Source: Juglans regia (lineage: Eukaryota; Streptophyta; Magnoliopsida; Fagales; Juglandaceae). Taken from it: 64,000 bases of DNA. Location: contig NC_049912.1 of the NCBI RefSeq assembly GCF_001411555.2, positions 19,452,341 to 19,516,340 of the forward strand. Reading direction: 5' to 3'. Positions 44,801-55,611 of the stretch are shown in pieces. The notes below the pieces were generated by a model, which searched no databases, had not been told where the DNA came from, and worked only from the letters and a program-made list of their open reading frames with translations. Each line of letters starts with the position of its first letter. The first letter of the stretch is position 1. The translations under genes and the position numbers were made by a program.

Positions 44801-45773
44801 CTTCCAAAAAAGGGGACTTCTCTGTGGGCAATGCATACAACTTGCAGTTAGACAGACTAAAGAGTTTACAAGGTGAAAGTTCAAAGGAAGGGTTTGTGGA
44901 TGAAAGATGGAGCAAGATTTGGAATCTTACAGTTCCTAGTACAGCAAAAATTTTCCTTTGGAAGGCTGGGAACAACTTATTGCCAACAAAGGAGAATTTG
45001 TTCAGAAGAAAGGTAGTGACAGAAAAATCCTACCCAATCTGTTTTGCAGAATCTGAAACCACTATGCATGTTCTTTGGGAGTGTCTAGCAGCTAATGATA
45101 TCTGGGTAGATACAAGATGTGGAGTTCAGAAATGGAATAGAGTAGAAGCTGACTTTATGCTACTATGGGAGAAGATGATAAACAAGTTGAGCAAGAAACA
45201 ACTAGAACTTGTGGCAGTGTTGTTCAGAAGACAGTGGCTAAGAAGAAATCTGTTTGTGTTCGAAATTAAGATAGTTTGCCCCAAAGTATTGCTGCAGAAG
45301 GCAAGTGAATCTTTATTTGACTATAAGGCTGCTCAAGCCCTTCTGAAACAGACAAAACAAAGCCAAGTGGGTGGAAGGGGTGTATTGAAATGGGAAAAAC
45401 TAGCTACTGGTTTGGTAAAGATAAATTGGAATGCTGCTTTGGATGTGAAGGGTAGAAGAATGGGAGTAGGAATTATCATTAGGGATGAGGAAGGGGAATT
45501 TGTACTGTGGATAACCCTATGGTGGCAGAGAGTTATGCTTTGAGGTTGGCTCTAGAACTGTGTGGTGAACTTAATATTCAAAAGGCAATTTTCGAAGGGG
45601 ATGCAAAATCAATGATTATGGCAGTCCAAAGGGAAGCTGAGGAGCTGTCTATGGTGGGTTCTATAGTGGAAGATATAAAGTTTTCTTTTCACAGGAGGCC
45701 TAATTGGCAATTATTTTTTGTTTTTAGAGAGAAAAATACTATAGAACACATGTTAGCTATAGAAAAGCTTTGA
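41812..45773 (+). pseudogene. LINE ORF2: endonuclease, RT, zf-RVT, RNase H
   Basis: The ATG at 41,812 opens MKIFNWNC, with two early TGA codons where conserved arginine and glycine should be. The APE-type endonuclease follows (PNLVFIMETKS, GWCIVGDFNEIL, then RLDRAM and SDHKPLLM). RT blocks include KAHGPDGFGPCFYQNHW, IKLDMSK, KRGLRQGDPLSPYLFI and catalytic FADD at about 43,843. A zinc-binding reverse-transcriptase domain (KIWNLTVPSTAKIFLWKAGN..) lies at 44,910-45,110. An RNase H domain (KINWNAALDVKG..GVGIIIRDEEG) starts at about 45,418 and continues to a stop at 45,773. A poly-G run at 42,255 causes a frameshift. Confidence 0.88.
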
Positions 45774-45891
45774 GTTTTAAAGAAAAATTAGTATGGATAG
45801 AAGAGATGCCAGAATTTATTGTAGATGATCTGGTGAGAGATAGAATTTGTACTTCTTGACTTCTATCAATGAAATATTGAGGTTTAATTTC

Positions 45892-45911
45892 AAAAAAAAA
45901 GAAAAAAAAAA
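45892..45911 (+). other. LINE poly-A tail
   Basis: AAAAAAAAAGAAAAAAAAAA-like tract between ORF2 3' sequence and the target duplication. Confidence 0.85.
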
Positions 45912-45924
45912 GAGTGATGATGTT

Positions 45925-46193
45925 TGGAGATTGTGTCCTCGATCGATCTTATCAAAACTCCTAATTTATAAAATGGCCATTTTGTCCACAATTTCAGTTT
46001 TTTTTCTTCTATATAAAAACCTAAACCCGTGACTTGAAGGCAGATTTCCAGGCTGCAGTGGTCAACCCGACCATCACAATCATAAGGTTTAATTACCAAA
46101 GGTCACTCAAGTTACCTCATTTTTCAATCACATTACAGTGCCATCAGATTGGCACTGTAAAGCCACTCATTCCTATCTATATATCTATATCTA

Positions 46194-46242
<49 letters not shown>

Positions 46243-47725
46243 CAGAATGTCAGAATGAGAGGTGGAAGTTCCACCGTGGAACAGGAAGATTTGTGCTTAC
46301 TTTGCGTTTAGGTCAAGTGTCAAACTCATATAAGCATATTCCATAAATTTCTTCTTTTCTTTAAAAAAAGAAAAAGAAAAGGAAAAACCCATAAAGCCAT
46401 AGTTATTAATTACTAGGGTCCCGTTTCAAGAGTCAACTGTGCGTGCGTGAAATTAGGCTATTGTTGGTTCTCCATAATACTCTTTGAGTCTTGACCACGA
46501 CGATCAGATCCATCCTCAGAAGCAGCTTTCTGATGGTCCACTAGAACAACTTTGTGGCCCGCCACTTCAACAACTTCTTGGCCCACATGAAAAAGCTGTG
46601 GTAGGGCCCTCTTTCAGATTCAGCAATATATATATATATATATATATAGACGTCTCTTCTTTGGTGAGGGCAGGTTGAAGGAGAAATTTAAAATAAAATA
46701 ATGAAACAGATAAAAAGTTGAGACTTTTATTCAAAAGAGCCATTTTATTAAATCTTTTACCAATAGAAATTGGGGGTAGTCCAGTCAACCCAACCATCCA
46801 ATTCTAAGGGAAGATTTTAATGATATACAGCCTCATGAAAACTGTTCTATATGCTTTGCAATTATGAAAAATATAATATTAGACAGTCTCCATCAAATTA
46901 GGCATAACCCAGATTCAGGCATGAGAGTTCCAATTCCATTGTCCTAGGAAAAGTTGGGCTCAAGGAAACAAGTATTGCTCAAGGAAATAAGGTTAGCAGT
47001 AGGGGAGGTTTGGGAATAATCCTGGTTTATAAGGTCTGGAATATGTATTGTGTGTGATAATGGAGGCCCATTACAATTCAACTTCATGCCAAGCTAATAA
47101 AAATAGCGACTGAAACAAAAAAGTTTGTGCAGCCCCTTCTACCTCCTGTATCAGACTCCAAAACATTAGCACAAGTTAATTTAAGAATTCCTAACCGTTG
47201 GATGCTTTTCTTTTCTTAAAAGGCTGATATAGAGGCCTCCTTTTTCAAAAAAAAAAAAAAAGAATAAAATTTTCCAGAAAGAGTATCATTAGGTTAGTTG
47301 ACTAAAGTATACATCAAAGTTAACATCATGTAACTTCTGACCAGTCACGGATATTATATGAGAAACCATCCAGATCTACGGCCCTTTTTAGGAAGGATAA
47401 GATTGGGCTGACATCATTTCAGACCCGGCAAACTTGACGCCTTAGCTTCATTCCACTCATTATCTTCGAATTGGAGCTTACTGGGTCCCATCATTCTCCC
47501 CCCAACCCCACTAAAGCAGAACTTAAAAAACTTAAACCACAGAGTTTGGCTGATCTCTAAACTATATCACTGAGTTTCATGAAGAAAAGCAAGGAAAATA
47601 AAAAAACAAAAACATTTCCATCAACCAAATATTCACGGGCAAAACAAATGTTACAGCTCAAGCCCATTAGTGGTCCTAGTAATATAGCATTTCCCTGCAA
47701 AACAGATAAACCGGGAAATAGATGA
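45925..47725. other. Spacer between LINE and prefoldin gene
   Basis: (TA)n at 46,196-46,240 and 46,625-46,648. At 46,517-46,605 a plus-strand segment has locally repeated ctag/aacaactttgtggcccgcca and aacaacttcttggcccaca units. No recognisable gene. I searched this side for the missing last exon of the prefoldin gene and did not find one. Confidence 0.45.
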
Positions 47726-50606
47726 TTAATCCCCGAAGATAAAGGAAGAGAAACCAAATACCAAAGTCAAGCTATTAAAGAGAGACCAGGACCATGCTCT
47801 TACATCCCAATTATACACACGAGCAATGGTGACCTGCTCAATGGTTGTCAAACTGTAAAGAATCAATAGTAAGTTAAGCATGCCTACACTTACATGGGAT
47901 CATCACATCTCTCAAAGTTCACAATAAAGCCCAAAGATTAAAACACTAACGCCTCCCAGGCTCTCACCCCTGACCCTCGTGCTATATTACCCAGCTTTAA
48001 ACTTAATATTGTCTTTTAGTGCCAACAGGTGCAAGATTCACAGCAAACTAGTATCCTTTGGCACAATTAACTCATTTAATTACCATGCACAGAGAAAGGG
48101 TAACCTTTTCATATTCACACAAATACTACCTGAGTAATGGTCGCTTGATCTCTCAAGAACTGTAGATCGGCATCAACAACTTCTAAACTGGCTTTAGCAT
48201 TGTCCAAATTTTTTTGAAGAAGAGCAGTGGCCTGAACCAAAAAGACCAACAAGCACTCATCTTGAATCCTTAGTGCAGAAGACGCTAACTAAACAGCATC
48301 TAAGATTTGAAAGCAATGAACCTCTTCACATGAATACTCTAACATGACGTTTGCTTCCAGCCATAAACATACTGAGTCATTATCCTCAATGCGAGCCCAA
48401 TAATATATGCCTTCAGAGACTTCAAAATCAGGAAAAATGCCTGAGTTCATAACACAGCCAAACAAAACCCCTTAATCAAGAACAATGAGTAAATCGATAA
48501 TCTATTAATCATTAATAAAGCACTTAAACAGGACTCCTCTAAGAAAAAACACTTCTGGTTAGCAAGTACGCATTTAGCTAAATTAATTTCTTTTTTGAAC
48601 TCTTCTTGGACAATCTAAAATGAAGGCACAGGTCGCAGATGAGGTCTGTCCATGTTGGTATCCATTTGTAGCTTCTTTTAAAATTATATAACTCCATGCA
48701 TGTGGTAATATTTTAGGAAGATTAGAGGTTACAAGAAGGGCATCTGTTTCAGCCCTAGTTTTACTATGAATCATTTAAATAAAATGGAGTGTGGGGATGA
48801 TGAGTAGCAAAACTCATCATCCCCACACACCACACACCACACTTGTTTTTATTTATTTTTTATTTTTTTAGTTTTATTCTTCCTAAACTAATTGAGTTCT
48901 TCTACTCATCATCCATACATCACACATTTGGTAAGAGAAAAAAAAAATTAAACAATTATGTGTGGCGTGTAGTGTAAGGATGATGAGTAGAATTTTTCTA
49001 AAATTTCAAAACTCAATGTCAAACTTTGACCTTTTTCTCATCGAACCCGGATCGTGCAAGTAAGACGAGAGTTGCATGTATAGAATAGTGAAACCAGCAC
49101 CCACACAAACATACAAACCATTATAGTCCTCTTTTATCAGATAATCTCAGTGAATAAACAAACTACATATGGATACATCACGTAATAGTGAGAAAACGAA
49201 CCTCACCAGTACCCTTCTTAGTTTGCAAAGTGGCAACCACATAGAAGCACTTCTCAATGTCAGGGATCCTTGCCTACGACAGCAAGAAATAAAGTGTTAC
49301 CCAAGACCATCATGTATCCAAAATTTAGGATGAAGGTGTTGAACAAGTGGTAAATATTTAATTTACATCAGGTTTAACCACAAAGAGAGGAATTAGAAAT
49401 AAGAAAGATTGTAGAGGACAGATTTTAGAACCCATGGTCAAACGACTCCACATTTTTGTAACTGATATGTTGATCAACATTCATGCCCAAGGTTTTGTGT
49501 TATACCAGTTCAATGGTAATTGATATTAACAAGTTACATTTTTCATATAATATTCCCAAATCCTTCCACCATAATCGCACATATGATACATCTGTGCAGA
49601 GCAACGACTTGGTGAGAGGTTAGAAAGATTTCCATGTCTAACGGAAAATATTAATGTATAAAACAAGAATCCGCAAATCAGAATGCGTGGGAGATTCTTA
49701 AAATTCTAACCATTATTCTCATTTAAAAAGTTCACATTATCACTTTACCATACAAATTAGTGAGATTTTTATTTTTATTTTTTAAAAAAATAAAGTTAAC
49801 AGATCCTCAAGATGTGGCAAATAATGAGATGACGCGATCGACTATCCAATTAAATATATGGCTCCACAGTGCAGTTCCCTTAACTCAAGAAAGTCCTAAT
49901 CTAGAGAGGTGAATCCAGAAATTTCTGCAGCTATACGCAATAAATTGTGGACAACAAATAAACTCCAGTTATTTAGCACAAATGCAGCATTAAGGTTAAC
50001 ATAGGCTAGTGAATTCTCTTCCATTTTAACATTAAAAAAAAAAAAAAAAAAAAGAATACGAAAACATGGAACTCAACAAGTCAAGTCGAATGTGAGTCCT
50101 CAAATCATTTGAAGAAAAAACTAAAAACAGTGTAAGACGCAGGCTAGACAATGTAGAACGAAGGAAATTCAATAAAAACACCTGAATATTCCTTTGCTGA
50201 GCGAGAAGTCTCATCTCAACCAACTTATACTGCTGTAGTCTGCAAGAGATTAGTGTATTGCATACATTCGAAGAAACAAAAGATTAAAATTTGGGAAAGA
50301 AACAGAAAAAAATAACAGGACTCAACAGATTTTTAAGGTTTCATATATGTCGAGTACTATTCCGTCACTCGCAAGGTAAACTTAAAAAGGAAAAAAAGAA
50401 AGAAAGAAAGAAGAAAATAAATTATTAGTGTGGTTTGAGAGAGAAGGAGAGAGATTGAAATTGAAGTAGGGTGACCTTTCAAGGAGGATAGCGAGGGCGG
50501 AGTTGACATTGAGACCTGATTGAGTGAGATAGGTCTGAACGTCTTCAACGAATTCAGCACCTGGTATTCCTCTTCGTTCCGGGACCCCTGGAGTAGACGA
50601 AGCCAT
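47726..50606 (-). CDS. PFD3: Prefoldin subunit 3 (VBP1-like) gene, six exons seen
   Basis: Exons on the minus strand: 50,606-50,476, 50,239-50,182, 49,273-49,207, 48,440-48,322, 48,231-48,130 and 47,833-47,804, all with GT..AG introns and matching phases. The start [19 protein letters not shown] is followed by an N-terminal helix ([20 protein letters not shown]), [54 protein letters not shown] and a C-terminal coiled coil ([20 protein letters not shown]). Prefoldin 3 is an alpha-type subunit of the hexameric cytosolic chaperone that hands unfolded actin and tubulin to CCT. Exon 4 starts unusually (GIFPDFEV). The last exon is not found; reading past the final donor gives 25 extra codons to a TAA at 47,726-47,728, about 194 residues in total. 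Confidence 0.8.
48788..48996. mobile_element. MITE-like inverted repeats in intron 3 of prefoldin gene
   Basis: A perfect 17-bp hairpin arm GTGTGGGGATGATGAGT (48,790-48,806) is followed by its complement within a few bases. About 180 bp later GTGTAAGGATGATGAGTAG recurs, pairing with ctactcatcatccatacatc at 48,900. The segment lies in the 766-bp intron 3 and has no ORF. Confidence 0.5.
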
Positions 50607-50760
50607 AACTCCTTCTATAAAACCTAAGAGAAGAGAGAGAGAGAATCTTGGAGACCTGTAGCACTACACAGTGGTTTGGAAAAGAAGAGGGCGGGCGCCT
50701 GGGTAGAAGAAACCACGTCAAGGCGCAACATGAAGCGCACGTCGTCGTTTTAAGACGGCC
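50607..50760 (-). promoter_or_regulatory. Prefoldin gene 5' leader and core promoter region
   Basis: On the minus strand a CT-rich leader (TCTCTCTCTCTTCTCTTAGG) immediately precedes the ATG, with TTTTATAG close to it. Further upstream is GC-richer sequence with AACGACG-type motifs. Typical of plant housekeeping leaders. Exact start of transcription unknown. Confidence 0.4.
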
Positions 50761-51165
50761 TAAAGTTGGGTCCAATAAACTTGCAGAAAGCCCACGAAGG
50801 GGGAGGCCGATGGAAGTCCATGGACTACTTTCATTCATGGGCCCTTTTTCGTCCATAAGCACTACAAAAATATGGAGTGCAAAAAATGTTGGACCCAATG
50901 TCAATGCTGAACATTATGAAGTGCTGCTTCTGCTACACGTTTATGATTTTATCGCATCCAAAGACGCCTTGGCCTATTCTTTTTCAAGTTCAATGCACAT
51001 TCAAATTTCTTCTTCATGAACTGATATCAATGATCATCATGGTGGTTAGGCTTTCCACTCCCATAACCACATCGTACACGTAGTTGGTAGATGATCACCA
51101 TCTATTCAGATTCCCCCGATCACCGCCCTTGCTGCTTGCTTCTGTTTGTTCTTCCTTAATCCACA

Positions 51166-51201
<36 letters not shown>

Positions 51202-51382
51202 TATATATAAATCCAGGTGGTCTAGCATGTCTGGTTGCAAATTGCAATGCATGTTGGCAATGAATCTTTGTTAATCTAATGTTCCAAGCATGGTACGTAC
51301 GTGCATGTTTTGTTATATATCTCTTCTTTATTGTTGTTGATCATGAGTCGAATCCACACCATGATATATAGCTGAATAATGT

Positions 51383-51446
<64 letters not shown>

Positions 51447-51779
51447 CACTAGTAGTAATGAAACATCCAAGGGACATTTGCCTAGTGGAGACAAAATATA
51501 TATGCTAATTTTATATATATATGAACTATATATAGATAGAAATAAAAATAACACAACTGTATTATAAAAAAAAAAGTATATTTTCTTACAAATCTATGAA
51601 TCATATAGTAAAAAAAAGTTATAACCTAATTGTTAAAATAAAATGAAATGTCAAAGAAAACAAATAATATATGCAACAACCATAGCAATATATATACAAA
51701 AGAAGTTTGATATAAGTTTACAAAATTAGTTTGATTTATAATTGTATTATTCAAATTGAAAAGGTTTAAAAAATGTAAT
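50761..51779. other. Intergenic DNA with microsatellites
   Basis: (TA)n at 51,171-51,205 and a (CT)n run at 51,381-51,426 passing into (TA)n to 51,446. ORFs on the plus strand at 50,648-51,083 have no recognisable protein character and overlap the prefoldin promoter. Confidence 0.5.
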
Positions 51780-54540
51780 ATTATGTTACATTGCCAGATT
51801 CATAAAATGAAAAACTTGAGAAAAACAAACCTTAAAGTAAAACTCCAATGTGAATGCTATTGTTAGAAACCTCATGCAAAATAAAAATAAAAACAAAAAC
51901 AAAAAATTAATCTTACACAATGAATGAAATAAAATAAAAAATAATAATACTTTAAAGCAAAATAAAAAATAAAAATAAAAGTATAGTACATATTAAACTT
52001 TCAAGAATATGAAAGGAAAAAAACCAACATTGCATTACAAAATAAAAAAATGCAACACTGCATTATACCTGAAAAATTAACTTCACACAACTCAAACTCC
52101 TTAGAACAGATTTAAATTTTTTTTATCTATACCAACAAAAACCAACTTTATAGCATCTTTATTTTAGAACAAATAGGATGACAAATGTTATTTTTTATTT
52201 CATTGTAAAAATATATCACATAACAATCATAACATGCAAACAAAAAAACACATTGCACACCATACAACTTCACATTCATATACTTCTTACAGCAAATTTG
52301 GACTTTGATTGCTTTCTTTAAATCTTGTGCAATAAGAAAATGAAGCAATATAATAAAATATGAAATTCAACAAATTTATACACAATAGAGTTCAAAATGA
52401 AAAACAAACAAAAAGTTAATCTTACACAATGAATGAAACAAAAAATAAAATAAAATAAAATAAAAGTATAGTATAGATTAAACTTTCAAAAACATGAAAG
52501 GAAAAAAGCCAACACTACATTACAAAATCAAAAAACACAACACTACATTATACTTGAAAAATTAACTTCACACAACTCAAACTTTATAGAATAGATTTAA
52601 AATTCTTTTATCAATACCAACAAAAACCAACTTTAGAACAAAAATGTACATACAATATTGCATGTGTAAATCACAGAACCAAAAACAAAAACCAATATCA
52701 CATTCTTAAAAAAAAAGACACAACACTGGATCATAAGAAATATTATATTTTCTCACAAATATATGGATCACAGATAATCACAAATCTATACCCAAAACAG
52801 AGGATCCACAAACCAAAAAGATGCCAACAAACATTTAACAGCATAAAAAAAAAATCAACACAAATAAGATATTTTTTTTTAACAAAAAATAGAAAAAACT
52901 GAGAGTATCCAAACCAACAATATACAAACAAATATTTAGTTACATGAGAGAAAATCCCAACACTGGATGATAAAAAAACAAAAAAAAAATCCATCCTTCA
53001 ACAAAAAATACAAAAATTGAGAGTATGTTCAAAATGAAAAACTTGAGAAAGACAAACTTTAAAGTAAAACTCCAATGTGAAAGTTATTGTTAGAAACCTC
53101 CTGCAAAACCAAACAAAAAATTAATCTTACACAATGAATGAAAAAAAAAAAAACTTTAAAGCAAAATAAAAAATAAAAATAAAAGGATAGTACAGATTAA
53201 ACTTTAAAGAACATGAAAGAAAAAAAACCAACACTGTATTACAAAATCAAAACACTGCATTGTACCTGAAAAGTTAACTTCACACAACTCAAACTCCATA
53301 GAACAAATTTAAAATTTTTTTTATCTATACCAATAAAAACCAATTTTACAACAAAAATATAAATACAAGATTGCAAGTGTAAATCACAGAACCAAAAACA
53401 AAAACCAACAACACATTATTAAAAAAAAAAAAGACACGACACTGGATCATAAGAAATATATGGATCACAGATAATCACAAATCTATACCCAAAACAGAGG
53501 ATTCACAAACCCAAAAGATGCCAACAAACATTTAACAACATAAAAAAAATCAACACAAATAAGCTATTTTTTTTAACAAAAAATATCAAAAACTAAGAGT
53601 ATCCAAACCCACAATATACAAACAAATATTTAACTATATGAGAGAAAATCTCAACGCTGGACGAAAAAAAAATCCATCCTTTAACAAAAAATACCAAAAT
53701 TGAGAGTATCTAAACTCACAATATACAAACAAATATTTAGCTGCATGAGAGTAAACCTCATTGCTAGATGATGAAACAAAACACAAACAATCCAACATTA
53801 CATTACAAAAAAAAGACACAACATTGGATTATAAAAAAAAAAAAAAAACTATTTTTTTAAACAGCATAAAAAAAATCAATACAAAGAACATATTTTTTTA
53901 ATAAAAAAAATATAAAAAATTGAGAGTATCCAAACCCACAATATATAAACAAATATTTAGCTGCATGAGAGAAAACCACATCACTGGATGATAAAACAAC
54001 ATTACATTACAAAAAAAAAATACAACCAACCAAACTACAAAAACATCCACAAGATTATACATTTTCTCACAAATGTATACATCACATATAAGTACACAAC
54101 CAAATACAAACTTTACGCTATTGCATTATAAAAAAGATTATATTTTTTTCCCAACATTTAAATCACACATGCAAAAAAAGCTATAACTGAGTTGGAAAAA
54201 GTACAAATGACACAAAAAATCTATCTTTTCATACAAAAAATATAGAAAATTGAGAAAATATAAACCCAAAACCAAAAAAATACAAAAACCCAAAAACAGC
54301 ACCAAAAAGCTATTTTTTTCAGCAAAAAAATACCTACAATCGAGAGTATCCAAACCCACTACATACAAATAAATATATTTAACTGCAAAGAAGACGTAAA
54401 CCTAGAACAAAAAAATATAAAAACTTGACGACTCCCAAAAAAGCAACATAAAGCCACTTGCTCAGCAAAAAAAATACAAAAAATCAAGAGTGTCCAAATC
54501 CAGAACATACAAACAAATGTCTAACTGCATGAGAAAAGAA
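51780..54540. repeat. Complex A-rich tandem repeat array
   Basis: The plus strand is A-rich and G-poor throughout. Longer units recur: caaaatgaaaaacttgag at 51,804 and 53,030 (offset about 1.23 kb), and cttacacaatgaatgaa at 51,912, 52,421 and 53,126. A 60-70 bp block with aattgagagtatccaaaccc, then atacaaacaaatatttagc, then tgcatgagagaaaa recurs near 52,901, 53,595, 53,701, 53,921, 54,341 and 54,486. No real ORF. Copies differ by indels in poly-A runs, so the array grew by slippage and unequal exchange. Confidence 0.75.
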
Positions 54541-55395
54541 TTTAACACAAAAAAGCTAAAATCCATGAGAAATGCGAAAAAGCCAAAATCCGTGAAAAAG
54601 ATACGCAAAAAAAACTAAAATCCATGAGAAAAATATAATTTTTCATAAAAGGTAAAAAAAAATCCAAAACATGCAATCCCATAAAATACAAAAATCTCAT
54701 GGAAACCCATGAAAAAAATACACATTCTAAAAAAAACACAAATCTGAAGACAAAAAATGAACAAAATCACATAAGAAAAAAGCTCAACGTGAAAAAGCAA
54801 AAGTCCATGAAAAGTTACAGTTTTTCAATAAAAATCCAGAAAATGCAAACCCATAAAGCTCAAAAAAACTGATGGAAACCCATGAGAAAAACACACATTC
54901 TCAAAAAAAATGAAAAAAAATACACAAATCCGAAGACAAAAACTGAACAATTCAAAACATACAAACGAAGAACATATCTCCAGATCAGAAGAGAAAAAAC
55001 CAACAAGACCGTGCAAAAACAAATTGACAAAAAATACGAACCCAAATACAAACAACAAAAAATATACAAACCCAAATCATATGAACAACCAACAACAGGC
55101 CCAAAAAAAATCCACAAAAGAAACTGGACGAAAACACAAAGAGAAGAAAGAGACGAAGAGAAAGCGAGAAGAAAGAAGACACCAACAGAGAAAGTGAGAG
55201 AAACCAGAGGGAAAAGGAAGAAAGAGAAAGTGCATAAGAGAAAAAGAGAATAAGATAAAAGAAAGAGAGAGAATATGAAATGGACATAAAAAAGCGGAAG
55301 AAAGAAAAAAAGAAGCAGATAAAGCTGCACCTGACACAATTACACTAAAAATATCAAAATATCTCTACCTAAACGGATACAAAAGAAGATATAAA
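54541..55395 (-). other. T/CT-rich minus-strand leader-like sequence beside the array
   Basis: On the minus strand, 55,390 to about 55,110 is pyrimidine-rich (CTCTTTCTTT-type runs) like a plant 5' leader. T-rich, intron-like text with TTTGTATGTT follows and passes gradually into the repeat array. Long minus-strand ORFs here (54,860-55,339) are phenylalanine/leucine/serine runs caused by composition. This may be the transcribed leader plus expanded intron of a lost gene or a transposon of unknown type. Confidence 0.3.
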
Positions 55396-55611
55396 AAGAC
55401 AAAAATGACAATACACTTTAAAAACGGACATAATACATGGAAGACGACAATTTTATTGTTCACCTCTATCGCCACTTATTTATTCACTATAGATATATGT
55501 ATATATATATATATATATGAGGAAAATGACTATGAGAACGAACGTACATCGACTCTATTATATATATGTGCCATTGATCAATCTATATTAATATATGTTT
55601 TGGTAATTCCT

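Larger units (their letters stand above)
41543..45909 (+). mobile_element. LINE (L1-type) retrotransposon, 5'-truncated
   Basis: A 15-bp duplication, AAGAGTGATGATGTT, lies at 41,528-41,542 and again at 45,910-45,924, directly after an A-rich tail (45,892-45,910). Between them are the tail of ORF1 and an ORF2 with endonuclease, reverse transcriptase, zinc-binding and RNase H domains, as in plant L1-type LINEs. The first 5' part of ORF1 is missing, as often happens in target-primed reverse transcription. ORF2 has stops and an internal deletion. Confidence 0.92.

Noticed and set aside
50648..51083. Plus-strand ORFs upstream of the prefoldin gene
   Set aside because: They overlap the prefoldin leader and promoter, have no recognisable domain and no splice support.
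51379..51567. ORF with Ser-Leu repeats
   Set aside because: Translation of a (CT)n(TA)n microsatellite.
51780..54540. Possible CRISPR-like or direct-repeat array
   Set aside because: The genome is plant, repeats are degenerate and of varying length, and there are no regular unique spacers.
54825..55339. Long minus-strand ORFs rich in Phe, Leu and Ser that look like membrane proteins
   Set aside because: They come from a pyrimidine-rich strand in several overlapping frames. There is no domain, no consistent frame, and the array is repetitive.
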